Counted from the stretch's first letter, positions 34,917 to 43,698 are shown. The stretch: 64,000 nt of DNA from Lachnospiraceae bacterium (GCA_022796795.1 JAAWJI010000009.1:1-64000), one strand, 5' to 3'. Notes: generated by a model not told the origin, from the letters alone. Numbers and translations: made by a program.

Positions 34917-35485
34917 ATGGGGGAGGGAAGATATGAGCAGTTTTTCAAAAAATCATGTGGACAGCTACGAAAAAAATTATCCGTTTATCAGCTGTATCGG
35001 ATGTATCAGGAAGAACAGCTTGTATTTTCGGATGCTCCCGCCATGCGGAGGACGAAAAAGATAGAGAGAATTTCGGAGACTCTGGAAACTATCTTGTTGG
35101 GGATTTCGCTGCCTTTGATTTATGAATCTGAACGGCAGGACGGAAGTCTGCTTGTGCTTGAGAGCAGTGATCGGCTACGGTGTTTTATAGAATTTTTAGA
35201 TGGACAATATTTGGCAGCAGGACTGGAATTTTATCCGGAATTAAACGGATGTAAGCTGGATGAGCTGGAGAGGCTCTGGTATTTGGAGGAAAATCTGGAA
35301 CCCTTCGATTCCTTGGATATTTGTACAATGCAGTGTGGATTTGCCGAGAAAAGAGATATGAGATACCAAAGGGACTGGTGCAGATTATGCTTGACAGGCA
35401 GCTTTGGAGAGAGATTGAAAAAGATAAAGTAACGCCATCTAATATTCGCAGACATTACATTGAGATAGGAAAGAGGTTAGGATAG
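34917..35485 (+). pseudogene. DUF262-type protein, degenerate and frameshifted
   Basis: The main frame (34917-35432, 171 codons) reads VYQLYRMYQEEQLVFSDAPA, then IERISETLETILLGISLPLI, FIEFLDGQYLAAGLEFYPEL and LNGCKLDELERLWYLEEN, the layout of DUF262 (ParB/Srx-like) N-terminal domains. The family's DGQQR catalytic-type motif is replaced by ESSDR. Near 35355 the sensible frame shifts to EIPKGLVQIMLDRQLWREIE and runs to a TAG at 35483-35485. A second start (34934, behind GGGAGGGAAG) reads MSSFSKNHVDSYEK into the A-run at 34970, suggesting another shift there. DUF262 genes are common in phage defence and restriction systems. Confidence 0.65.
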
Positions 35486-35486
35486 A

Positions 35487-36522
35487 ATGTTAAATCACAT
35501 TACTCATAGAAGGCTTTAAATGTTTTCGGAAAGCAGAGCTTAAATTTTCCAATTTTACACTGCTTGCTGGGAAAAATTCTACAGGGAAGTCAACCGTGAT
35601 ACAGGCCGTCCTGGCCTTGTACCAGAATCATGTCAGCTCCCTGGCAGGGAAATATATGAATATTGGAGCTGTCAGCGAGGTGAGAAACTGGATTGCAGGA
35701 AGCAAGAAGATTTTTTTGGAGGCTTCCTATGAGGATCAGGGGAAGGAATATTTCTACAGCAAGTTTTTTACTGATGAGGACCAGGAGGAGCGAAGAGGGA
35801 CAGTATTTCCAGATAAAATGAATATTCGTTATTTGACGGCTGACAGGATCGGCGTGGAGGATACCTATGCGAAATCCCTGGAGGGGAAGGAGCAAATTGG
35901 AGTCCGATGTGAATACGCATTTTTTTATCTGGCAGTGCATCAGAATGAGAAGGTAAAAGAGAAGGATTTTATTTATGATAAGAGTACGAAGGTAACACTG
36001 GGAGGTCAGGTGGATTACTGGTTGGAGAGGATTTTGGGATATCGAATCAGTGCGGAGGAGATACCTGGGACAGAGCTGATTCGGGTTTCTTATAGTGATC
36101 GGGAGCTGGGGAAGAATATACGGCCTAAAAATGTAGGAACAGGCGTCAGCTATATAGCAGAAATTATTATTGCGGCTTTTTCCTGCAAAATAGGAGATGT
36201 TCTTATAGTTGAAAATCCAGAAATTCATTTGCATCCATCCGGTCAGGCCGAATTAATGGGATTTTTAGTATTTCTGGCCAGACAGGGACTGCAGATTATA
36301 ATGGAAACACACAGCGACCATATCTTTAATGGTTTACGGCGCTGTGTGAGCGGTGATCAGATAACCAGGGATAAAGTATGTATTTATTTTTTCTGGAAGG
36401 ACGAGGAGAAATTAAGTGTACCGGTAGAAATTATCCTGGATGAGGATAGACATGTGAAGAATCAGCAGGATGGATTATTTGACCAGATAGAAAAGGATCT
36501 GGATATCATTTTAGGATGGTGA
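35487..36522 (+). pseudogene. AAA ATPase (DUF3696/OLD-like), frameshifted near the start
   Basis: ATG at 35487 reads MLNHIT, then one extra base near 35505 shifts to the frame that encodes IEGFKCFRKAELKFSNFTLL, Walker A AGKNSTGKST, and later the ABC-type signature region (KNVGTGVSYIAEIIIAAF), Walker B VLIVENPEIHLHP and the His switch ETHSDH. From 35506 to 36522 the frame is open and otherwise complete for a small OLD/DUF3696-type ATPase of about 345 residues. No in-frame start lies before Walker A, so the protein is probably not made intact. It starts one base after the DUF262 stop, implying one former operon. Confidence 0.75.
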
Positions 36523-36525
36523 GAA

Positions 36526-36986
36526 TTGAATTTTATACTAAACGAAAAATCACTCCATGGACAATTTCAGAGTGTGGATGAGTTTTAAAAAGTTTAAGGG
36601 ACACTTTGCAATGCTTTAGTCTGGTGCACAGTCAGGAGCATGGAGAGATTAGAAAAATTACAGATTTTTACAAATGCCAGATTACATCGGATCAGAGACT
36701 GGGGGATTTAAAGCGGTTTCCAAAATCAGATGAGTTGACACGGTTAAGGATTGCATTGGATCGAGACATGCAGACAGAACCTTACTGGGATTTATTGCCG
36801 GTTCATGACTATGGAAAAGCTTATTGGATGAATGGGGAGGACTGGTTTCGGGACTCAGTTTATACGGATGCGACTATTATGAAATTTCGTTTTAGCAGTA
36901 GAATGAGATGCTTTGGCTATCGAAAAGGGGAGCGTTTTCGGTTACTTAGAATTGAACGGGATCATAAAAGAAGCAATAAGGGGTGA
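36526..36986 (+). pseudogene. Third gene of the DUF262/AAA cluster, frameshifted in a T-run
   Basis: A TTG at 36526 behind GGATGGTGAGAA reads NFILNEKSLHGQFQSVDEF and meets a TAA at 36584, where one T is missing from a run. The next frame continues KSLRDTLQCFSLVHSQEHGE and is open to 36986. The C-terminal part contains LTRLRIALDRDMQTEPYWDL and AYWMNG. I do not recognise a named family, but the composition of the two frames joins naturally. It follows the ATPase by three bases. Confidence 0.6.
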
Positions 36987-37036
36987 TAATACCGTCATTT
37001 GACAAGCACCTAAAAATAAGTATGATGTTTTAAAAT

Positions 37037-37090
37037 AGGGATAGAGTCAGAAAAGCCACAGAATGGCATGCTGCTCTATCCCTGTTTTTT
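37037..37090 (+). terminator. Rho-independent terminator after the DUF262/AAA cluster
   Basis: AGGGATAGAG at 37037-37046 pairs exactly with CTCTATCCCT at 37074-37083, followed by GTTTTTT. It closes the decayed cluster. The 37091-37428 interval contains no gene but holds the recombinase-linked repeats listed separately. Confidence 0.9.
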
Positions 37091-37150
37091 ATGTATTCTA
37101 TTCTGATTTTCTCCGGAATTTAACAAATTTATTGAAAAAGGGCAAGATAT

Positions 37151-37169
37151 TTCGCAGATTAAGTCAATC
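37151..37169 (+). repeat. Left copy of a 19-bp inverted repeat flanking the recombinase gene
   Basis: TTCGCAGATTAAGTCAATC. The same 19 bases occur as the reverse complement at 38636-38654, inside a palindrome beyond the recombinase gene. Confidence 0.8.
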
Positions 37170-37357
37170 CAAGAAAACAGGAAAAAGGATTTTCTGTTCC
37201 CACTATAAGTTATATCGGCTTTATTTTATATTATTTAAGGCGGAATTGCAAGATATTAAAAAATTTCACCGGACAGGAAACAAGTGGAAACGATTATTTC
37301 GTTTTTAAGCGGAAATCGTTTTACAGAAAACACAGCGAAAGACGCAGAAAACAGACC

Positions 37358-37379
37358 TTTGTGGTCAATTTTGTGGTCA
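37358..37379 (+). repeat. Left 22-bp direct repeat (paired TTTGTGGTCA boxes)
   Basis: Two TTTGTGGTCA boxes spaced 12 bases apart (37358 and 37370) just upstream of the recombinase gene. A matching pair with the same 12-base period lies at its 3' end (38564 and 38576). They look like recombinase arm-type binding sites or attachment repeats. Confidence 0.75.
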
Positions 37380-37428
37380 GAAAGCAAACGGTGAAAGCAA
37401 GACATTACAGAGTGGAAGGAGAAGAAAA

Positions 37429-38595
37429 ATGGCACGACACGGAGAAAACATCAGAAAGAGAAAGGACGGGAGATGGGAAGGACGTTATAAGGTATTTGAT
37501 GAAAGTAAAGACAGATACACGTATCGTTCTGTTTATGGAAATACCTATGAAGAAGCAAAGGAAAAGCTTATCTGCGTTAAATTTAATGCGGTCAGTCAGA
37601 TTCAGGGAGAAAGACAGATTCCGAATCTTTCAGAAAGCGGGATGGGGAAAAACAGCGCTGAGGCTTTGATTCCGTTCTCTAGGGCAGCTCAGGAATGGCT
37701 TGGAGAAATTGCAGCGAAACAAAAATACGCAACCTATGTGAAATACGAAACGATTTACCGCACCCATCTTGCTGAAATGACAGGTTCGGTCAAACTTTCT
37801 ACAGAGGCCATTTGGGAACTGCAGGCAAAGATTTCTGACCACTTAACAGGGGAGCGAATTTCAGAGAGCCTGCAAAGGAGTATCCGCTGTGTTGCGAATC
37901 AGATTGTTCTGCACGCCAACAGGGAATATTCCCTCTGTATTCCGGTGCTGGAGAAGCCGCCTGCAAAGCCAAAGAAAAAGACTATCGAGACACTTTCCAG
38001 AACAGAGCAGGCCAGGCTACTTTCCGGTATTCATGATGGACAAGACAAATTTAAAGTCGCGCTGCTGCTGTGCTTATACACCGGATTAAGATTGGGGGAA
38101 CTGTGTGCACTTCGTTGGACGGATCTTGATTTTGAGGATATGACCATGACAGTGAATAGAACTGTACAGCGCGTGTCTGTTCGCGGTCATGTGACAAAGA
38201 CTGTCCTGTTAGAAACCGATCCTAAAAGTAAAAGCTCTCAACGGATCATACCTTTAACGCTGGAAATCGCGGAGCTACTCAGAAAAATGAATAAAACGCA
38301 GCTATACGTATTTGGCGGGAATACGCCCTTGGAGCCTCGGACAATGCAATACCGATTCAAAAAGATTTTGAGAATTGTGGAAATTGAAGATAGAAATTTC
38401 CATATCCTGCGCCATACATTTGCCACAAACTGTATTGAAAATGGTATGGATGTGAAATCCCTGAGTGAGATCCTGGGACATTCTGATGTAAAAATTACGT
38501 TGAACCGATACGTACATCCGACTATGGATTCAAAGAGGAGACAGATTGGGATGCTTCCCAATTTTTATGGTCAGATTTGTGGTCATGCAGCCTGA
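37429..38595 (+). CDS. Tyrosine recombinase/integrase (Tn916-type)
   Basis: 388 residues behind AAGGAGAAG. The N-terminus has an AP2-like arm-binding motif (RKRKDGRWEGRYKVFDE), then a SAM-like core-binding domain and the catalytic domain with Arg in YTGLRLGELCALRW, HxxR in NFHILRHTFATN, the second His in LGHSDVKITLNRY and the nucleophile Tyr in the same segment. All catalytic residues are present, so the enzyme looks active. Paired TTTGTGGTCA boxes lie just ahead of the gene and overlap its 3' end. A palindromic element and a TnpB-like gene follow in the same direction. No excisionase, conjugation or phage genes are nearby. Confidence 0.94.
   Translation: MARHGENIRKRKDGRWEGRYKVFDESKDRYTYRSVYGNTYEEAKEKLICVKFNAVSQIQGERQIPNLSESGMGKNSAEALIPFSRAAQEWLGEIAAKQKYATYVKYETIYRTHLAEMTGSVKLSTEAIWELQAKISDHLTGERISESLQRSIRCVANQIVLHANREYSLCIPVLEKPPAKPKKKTIETLSRTEQARLLSGIHDGQDKFKVALLLCLYTGLRLGELCALRWTDLDFEDMTMTVNRTVQRVSVRGHVTKTVLLETDPKSKSSQRIIPLTLEIAELLRKMNKTQLYVFGGNTPLEPRTMQYRFKKILRIVEIEDRNFHILRHTFATNCIENGMDVKSLSEILGHSDVKITLNRYVHPTMDSKRRQIGMLPNFYGQICGHAA
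38564..38585 (+). repeat. Right 22-bp direct repeat within the 3' end of the recombinase gene
   Basis: TTTATGGTCA and TTTGTGGTCA, again 12 bases apart; 19 of 22 positions match the left copy at 37358-37379. Confidence 0.75.
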
Positions 38596-38629
38596 ATCTT
38601 GATATATCATCCAGGAGATATTGGCTTCC

Positions 38630-38654
38630 TTCGCAGATTGACTTAATCTGCGAA
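38630..38654. repeat. 25-bp palindrome, right copy of the inverted repeat
   Basis: TTCGCAGATT and AATCTGCGAA are perfect arms around GACTT. Its reverse complement shares the first 19 bases with the copy at 37151. It lies 35 bases after the recombinase stop and may be a recombination core or a hairpin in the transcript. Confidence 0.8.
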
Positions 38655-38773
38655 ATCCTCAGGGTAATTTGCAGTATACAGAATACAGGCGTGCATCTGC
38701 ATTAATTATATCTGTTCATTCCAGAGAATGGGGAGATTTTACCGGATTCTGAACGGATTTGAAGGCAGGCCGC

Positions 38774-40189
38774 ATGGGTATGGAAGAGAGCATGCAGAAA
38801 GAAACAAGTCTTACCAAGACAATTTGGCAGCATACAGAAACACTTTCAGAGGAGACCATGGAGTTTTTACGTGGAATTGCTGTGGATTATCAGAAGGTAA
38901 AGACCAGTACTTATGAAAGATATTCCGGAATAGGAAGTCTTGGAAAGCTTTCGTCTGTATACGATATCATGACAGAGATGCGCCACTGCGGGCTGCGGGA
39001 ACAGTTAAAGCTTCCAGCGGTGTATTATGAGCTGGCTGTGAGAGATGCAGTCAGTGATATCAAGGGCGCCTGGGGAATGGTAAAGAACAAAATACGGACC
39101 CTGATTACCGCAAATGAAAATTTGAATGGCGAAGACCGGATGTATATAAGGACGATTCTGAAGCTTGACCAGATGTATGCAGCCGTTTTGAATCATGAGG
39201 CCTATCCTATGCCGGAGAAGACGGTGGGGCTGGAGATTCCCGTGGAGCGTTTGAACAATCTTTTGCGAAGGCTCACCAGGAAATATCTGAAAAAACCAGA
39301 GGCTGGGCGGGCGGATAGCTTCTGTGTGTCGCCGGGAGGCTATTCCTATAGGGACGGTATGCTTTGTCTTGTGTCCAGAATACCGAGAAAGAGGATTCAG
39401 TTACCGCTGAAGGATGAAAAAACCAGCGACAGGCAAATTCGTATATGCATCAAAGAGAATTACGCTCTGATTGCCATTCCTGCGAAGGTAAAGTCTATAA
39501 AGCATGTGGATTTTTTGAGCACAATTTATGTGTACCTGGGTTACTGGCAAATGTGCACTCTGTCCTCCGGAACCGTTTATGGCGGGAAGCTGGGGGAGCT
39601 GGCGGCAGCAAAGTCAGAACGTCTCATGGAAAAGAATCGGGAGCGCAGTCAGGTCAGGGCCAGGTATCGGGAAAGCCTGCTTGCGGGAGAGTCCAAAAGA
39701 GCGGCGGAGATAGAAGCAAATAACCTGGGTGCACAGAAGTATGAAAGGCAGAAAAAGAAAGAGCAGGCAAAGATAGAAACCTATATTAACGCTCAGATCA
39801 ACCAAATGTTGAGAACTGAAAAACCGGCTAAAATTGTCATTCCAAGACCGATTACCATTTGTAAGGAGCATCTTTCCAACAGAGGAGCCAACAGGAGAAT
39901 GACAGAAAGTCCCCAGGGATACGTGAGGAAAAGGCTGGCCGAGAAATGCCAGGCTCACTGTATCGAACTGGTAGAGATTTCTTCACAAGGGACGGGAACC
40001 GTCTGTTCCCAATGCGGAGCGGTAGGGAAGCGGATTGCAAAAAACTTTGTCTGTGAAAATTGCGGATATGAGAGTTCCGCATCTTTAAACGGAGCCAGAA
40101 ATCTGGAGAAAAAATATAAAAAAGCAAATCTTATGGATGATTCATGCATGCCTGGGAATGAACCCAGACCAGAGGATTCAAGGAAATAA
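38774..40189 (+). CDS. TnpB-like protein with all three RuvC catalytic residues replaced (putative nuclease-dead)
   Basis: 471 residues from the ATG at 38774 (a TTG at 38759 is possible). The C-terminal half aligns with TnpB/OrfB: a RuvC-I-like strand IYVYLGYWQMCTLSSGTVYG, a long basic helical region, a RuvC-II-like strand KIVIPRPITICKEHL, a Zn ribbon CSQCG...CENCG, and a RuvC-III-like ASLNGARNLEKKY. The positions of the catalytic Asp, Glu and Asp hold Y254, P357 and S437, so DNA cleavage by RuvC should be impossible, while the RNA/DNA-binding scaffold and zinc site are kept. The frame is long and clean, arguing for selection. It follows an intact tyrosine recombinase. Known nuclease-dead TnpB relatives (TldR) act as RNA-guided repressors; a similar role here is inference. 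Confidence 0.8.
   Translation: MGMEESMQKETSLTKTIWQHTETLSEETMEFLRGIAVDYQKVKTSTYERYSGIGSLGKLSSVYDIMTEMRHCGLREQLKLPAVYYELAVRDAVSDIKGAWGMVKNKIRTLITANENLNGEDRMYIRTILKLDQMYAAVLNHEAYPMPEKTVGLEIPVERLNNLLRRLTRKYLKKPEAGRADSFCVSPGGYSYRDGMLCLVSRIPRKRIQLPLKDEKTSDRQIRICIKENYALIAIPAKVKSIKHVDFLSTIYVYLGYWQMCTLSSGTVYGGKLGELAAAKSERLMEKNRERSQVRARYRESLLAGESKRAAEIEANNLGAQKYERQKKKEQAKIETYINAQINQMLRTEKPAKIVIPRPITICKEHLSNRGANRRMTESPQGYVRKRLAEKCQAHCIELVEISSQGTGTVCSQCGAVGKRIAKNFVCENCGYESSASLNGARNLEKKYKKANLMDDSCMPGNEPRPEDSRK
40092..40183 (+). ncRNA. Possible omega-RNA (reRNA)-like scaffold overlapping the 3' end of the TnpB-like gene
   Basis: In IS200/605 and IS607 elements the guide-RNA scaffold overlaps the tnpB 3' end. 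Here CCAGAAATCTGG and CTGGG-AATGAA-CCCAG (40152-40167) form hairpins, then AGAGGATTCAAGG runs into the stop codon, which is like the GGATTCAA ends of known scaffolds. The bases from about 40184 would then be guide. The call rests on position and motif only. Confidence 0.4.
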
Positions 40190-40471
40190 TCTTTTGGTGG
40201 AAGGTTTTACCATAGTTGGATCGCAGGACTGTATGTTGAACATAAATGCCATGGAATCCATGGCGGGCGGGGCATGCATCCCCATAGATGTCATCCCCAA
40301 CGGCATTACCCAGGCTGTTTTCGGACGGTCTTCCGATATGCCAGGACCGTGGCCTACACGGAGCGAAGCGGGCTCTTACAGTCTGCAGGCAGAGATGCCC
40401 GGCTAATTCTTATGATATAAAAATGAACACAGCGTCGTCAAAGGGCTGTTGGGAAAAGGGAGGCGGATACA
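40190..40471. other. Interval between the TnpB-like gene and the polysaccharide locus
   Basis: 282 bases without a convincing gene. A plus-strand frame continues with a protein-like stretch (INAMESMAGGACIPIDVIPN) that resembles the end of a larger coding sequence but has no start. This may be the right end of the mobile module joined to a truncated host gene. Confidence 0.4.
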
Positions 40472-41833
40472 TTGGAGAAATATAGAAAAAAGGATCTCTT
40501 AGCTCTGATTGCCACACTGGCAGATGCCAATGACTCCGTGATCCGGACTCTTCCCGCAGATGGACATACACTGACGGACGTTTTTGTTCAGTGTCAGGAG
40601 GCCGCTATACAGATTGGCACATATCTGGAATCTCTTGGGGATCAGTACCAGTCTTTGGTGGAGATTTTGGAAGACTACTGCGAGACCATTTACCAGATGA
40701 GTATTGCCACAGCAGACAGTCCAGCTTGCCGGAGAATGGCAAAGAAAATTAGAAAACAGCTGATGGAGCTGCAAAGTCAGGTGCGTCAGAATCTGCCGGA
40801 GGACCGGAGAGAAGTGGTGTTTCTTCCTTATAAAGCCTCCATGTGGGATTCTCTGGAGAGCGTGTGGAAGGCGGCTGATGCAGATGAAAATACGGATGCC
40901 TATGTGATTCCTATTCCCTATTTTGATAAAAATCCCGATGGAAGCTTTCGGGAGGAGCACTACGAGGGGGATTTGTACCCAGATTATGTGCCCATCACCC
41001 ATTATAATGCCTATGACTTTCAAGGGCGCAGACCGGATGTGATTTATATCCACAATCCCTATGACGACGCCAATTATGTCACTAGCGTGCATCCCTTTTT
41101 TTATTCACAGAACCTGAAAAAGTTTACAGAAAAGTTAGTATATATTCCATATTTTATATTGGGAGAGGTTAAACCGGACGATCAGGAAGCCATTGACCGT
41201 ATGAAGCATTTCTGCATTGCTCCTGGGGTTTTTCATGCGGATCAGGTCATTGTGCAGTCTGAGGATATGCGGCAGGTTTACATCAAGGTGCTGACGGAGG
41301 AGACGGCAAAGAACGAAAGCAAGGAACGGCAGAGGGAAATCAGGGAGTATTGGGAAAAGAAAATTGATGGAAGTGGATCGCCGAAGATTGATAAGGTGAT
41401 GAATACGAAGGTAGAAGAGCTGGAAATTCCGGGGTCGTGGAGAAGAATCATTTATAAATCTGATGGAACTGCAAAAAAGGTTGTTTTATATAATAACGGT
41501 ATTAATGCATTGCTTAGGCATAATGAGGCTATGATTATAAAAATGCAGTCCGTGTTTCAAATTTTCAAAATGTATCAAAATGAAATTGCTTTATTATGGC
41601 GACCGCATCCGTTGATAGAGAGTACCCTGACAAGTATGCGGCCAGAGCTGTGGATGGAATACGAGAAACTGCGAGACCAATATTTGATGGAAGGTTGGGG
41701 GATTTATGATGATACGCCGGAGATCGACAGGGCGATTGTATTGAGTGATGCGTATTACGGGGACGGAAGTTCACTTGTGCAACTATATCAGAAAACTGGA
41801 AAGTGGGTTATGATACAAAATCCGAACCAATAG
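40472..41833 (+). CDS. CDP-glycerol glycerophosphotransferase-like protein
   Basis: 453 residues from a TTG behind GGGAGGCGGATACA. Residues 1-110 are helical. From about 113 the pattern VVFLPYKASMWDSLESVWKA, then VIYIHNPYDD, VYIPYFILGE and FHADQVIVQS, and later VVLYNNGINALLRH, LLWRPHPLIE and SDAYYGDGSSLVQLY, fits the two-domain GT-B fold of TagB/TagF-type polyol-phosphate transferases (HPL and the SD..Y..SS motif are typical). It would move a polyol-phosphate onto a surface glycan at the membrane. Together with the CDP-pentitol-type genes at 55.9-58.4 kb it suggests a polyol-phosphate-decorated polymer. Composition turns A+T-rich in its second half. Confidence 0.7.
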   Translation: MEKYRKKDLLALIATLADANDSVIRTLPADGHTLTDVFVQCQEAAIQIGTYLESLGDQYQSLVEILEDYCETIYQMSIATADSPACRRMAKKIRKQLMELQSQVRQNLPEDRREVVFLPYKASMWDSLESVWKAADADENTDAYVIPIPYFDKNPDGSFREEHYEGDLYPDYVPITHYNAYDFQGRRPDVIYIHNPYDDANYVTSVHPFFYSQNLKKFTEKLVYIPYFILGEVKPDDQEAIDRMKHFCIAPGVFHADQVIVQSEDMRQVYIKVLTEETAKNESKERQREIREYWEKKIDGSGSPKIDKVMNTKVEELEIPGSWRRIIYKSDGTAKKVVLYNNGINALLRHNEAMIIKMQSVFQIFKMYQNEIALLWRPHPLIESTLTSMRPELWMEYEKLRDQYLMEGWGIYDDTPEIDRAIVLSDAYYGDGSSLVQLYQKTGKWVMIQNPNQ

Positions 41834-41875
41834 TTATAAAAAGGCTTTTCTCAATGATTCAAAGAAAGGTTAAAT

Positions 41876-43003
41876 ATGATAAATATAAATATGAGTTGTG
41901 CTGTAATAATGGGGCATGATGTATTTTTTTCTGCACTGGATTTTAATGCACTATTAAAAATGAATTTATTGTCGGGGAAAACGGAGTATATATGCAAATT
42001 TGAAAAAGAAAAAGGCTCACAAAGGCTTCACGTTAAAGCTTTTGGTTATCAAAATAGAATTTGGTTTATCCCATTATTTGGTAAATTATTAGCATGTTTT
42101 AATGTGGATAGGAATGAAATGGAATATTTTGAAATTCCTAAAAGGGTAGAAGGTAGGTTAGGAAAGGATGAATTTTGGCTCCATACCTCAGAAGGCAGTC
42201 TAAGGCCTCAATTTTTTGATGCAGGAAAAATAAATGAAAAGAAAATATATTTAATCCCTGCCACGTCAGATACTGTAGTTATTTTAAATATGGAAACGAA
42301 TAATATTCAATCATTTTTTGGCGTCGTGGATGTGGATAAGGAATTGATTGGATGTGGTACTGTTTGCGGAGATAAACTATGGATGGCTCCTTATATAGGG
42401 AAGTATTTAATTAGCTTAGACATGAAATCAGGAGAAATAGAAAGAATCGAGTATGGTTATGAATTGGGACAATATTTTGGCATATGCTCCTTTGAGAATA
42501 GACTTTGGTTTTCGCCGCAAAAGAAAAACCAGATTTTGATTTACGATATTAATCAAGGAAAATTTAAACAAATAGATTATTCAAATACAGATGAACAATA
42601 CAATTTACAGAGAGCAGGTTTTTCTTATCGAGATATTGTTTTGTTTAATAAGAGTATTTACTTACTTTCAGGAGATTCTGAAAGGATAATCAACTTAGAT
42701 AAAGAAGGCAATTATATTTGTAATTTAGATTCTACAAAAGAGCACAACTTTGGTGTTTTAATACGAATGGAAGAACAAGAAGGAAAGCTATTTATATTTT
42801 CCTATAGCTATGGTTATGTTATGAGCATAGATCATAAAAATAAATTAAAAATATATGGAAGGGCAAAAATTGAAGAAGATAAGTTCGAAACGATATGCAA
42901 TGATAATAATATATTGGTAGATTTTTGTAATCAATTTCTTGATGGAATACCAGAAGAAAATTTGGGATTATCAAATTATATAAAAGCAATTATGGCAAGA
43001 TGA
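41876..43003 (+). CDS. Predicted beta-propeller protein of unknown function
   Basis: 375 residues behind AAAGGTTAAAT. Repeating units of about 45-50 residues with Trp/Phe and Asn/Asp-rich turns (NRIWFIPLFGKLLACFNVD, DKLWMAPYIGKYLISLDM, NRLWFSPQKKNQILIYDIN) indicate a six- or seven-bladed kelch-like propeller. No signal peptide or catalytic motif is seen. The gene is strongly A+T-rich like the rest of the locus and probably belongs to glycan assembly or recognition. Confidence 0.75.
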   Translation: MININMSCAVIMGHDVFFSALDFNALLKMNLLSGKTEYICKFEKEKGSQRLHVKAFGYQNRIWFIPLFGKLLACFNVDRNEMEYFEIPKRVEGRLGKDEFWLHTSEGSLRPQFFDAGKINEKKIYLIPATSDTVVILNMETNNIQSFFGVVDVDKELIGCGTVCGDKLWMAPYIGKYLISLDMKSGEIERIEYGYELGQYFGICSFENRLWFSPQKKNQILIYDINQGKFKQIDYSNTDEQYNLQRAGFSYRDIVLFNKSIYLLSGDSERIINLDKEGNYICNLDSTKEHNFGVLIRMEEQEGKLFIFSYSYGYVMSIDHKNKLKIYGRAKIEEDKFETICNDNNILVDFCNQFLDGIPEENLGLSNYIKAIMAR

Positions 43004-43035
43004 TGTTAAAGAGTCATAAATGGGAGACAGCATAA

Positions 43036-43651
43036 ATGCGTAGATATCATGATTTTAAAAATGATATATGGGATGATTTTAACAGAGAGACAAGAGATAA
43101 AAAGATATGGATTTGGGGTGGGAGCACTGCTAAATATATCGTTTCAGATCTTCGGAAATTTGATAGTTTGTGGTCAGTGGAAGGAATTGTAGATAATGAT
43201 GAGAATAAATGGGGAAGAAATTATATAACAGGCTGGTAAGTCAGTCCGCCATCAGAACTGATGAAAAAAGGGCCAGAAGAAATTGTTGTGCTTATATGTG
43301 GTCACCACACATCAGAAATATTTGCACAATTATCCGATATGGGGATAGAAAACTATTTTCCTGATATTTGGATGGATATACAGGAGATACTATAGAGGAG
43401 TTTATTCGCTGGACCAGAGGTCAATATCATTTATAAAGTTGGATATGGAAGGAGCTGAGATTGAGGCTATTAGAGGAGGAGCAAAACATATTATGGCTGA
43501 CAAGCCAAAGCTGGCCATTGCTATATATCATAAATTGGAAGATTTGTGTGAAATTCCTTTATTGGTTCATGAGCTGGTTCCGGAATACAAATTTTATATT
43601 CGTCATAGCGGATTTAGATGTTATGGAACAAGTTTATATGCATTTATATAA
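43036..43651 (+). pseudogene. FkbM-type methyltransferase with N-terminal Rossmann-like domain, disrupted
   Basis: Reads KIWIWGGSTAKYIVSDLRKF and EGIVDNDENKWGRNYITGW, meets an in-frame TAA at 43237, continues VSPPSELMKKGPEEIVVLIC to a TAG at 43393, and resumes in another frame as SISFIKLDMEGAEIEAIRGG, the C-terminal hallmark of FkbM methyltransferases, ending YGTSLYAFI. The SAM-binding middle part is missing, so a deletion plus a nonsense change have destroyed it. Its N-terminal domain is of the same type as in six neighbouring proteins. Confidence 0.8.
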
Positions 43652-43698
43652 AGAATATTTCAGCTATGAGAAAACAATAAATTTTTAAGAGGTTGAGA

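Noticed and set aside
37063-37308. 81-codon plus-strand frame after the DUF262/AAA cluster
   Set aside because: It starts inside the terminator, has Lys/Phe-rich composition without motifs, and overlaps the left repeat of the recombinase module.
40137-40406. 89-codon frame across the end of the TnpB-like gene
   Set aside because: No ribosome site, overlaps the gene and scaffold, and only part of it looks protein-like; kept as an unassigned interval.
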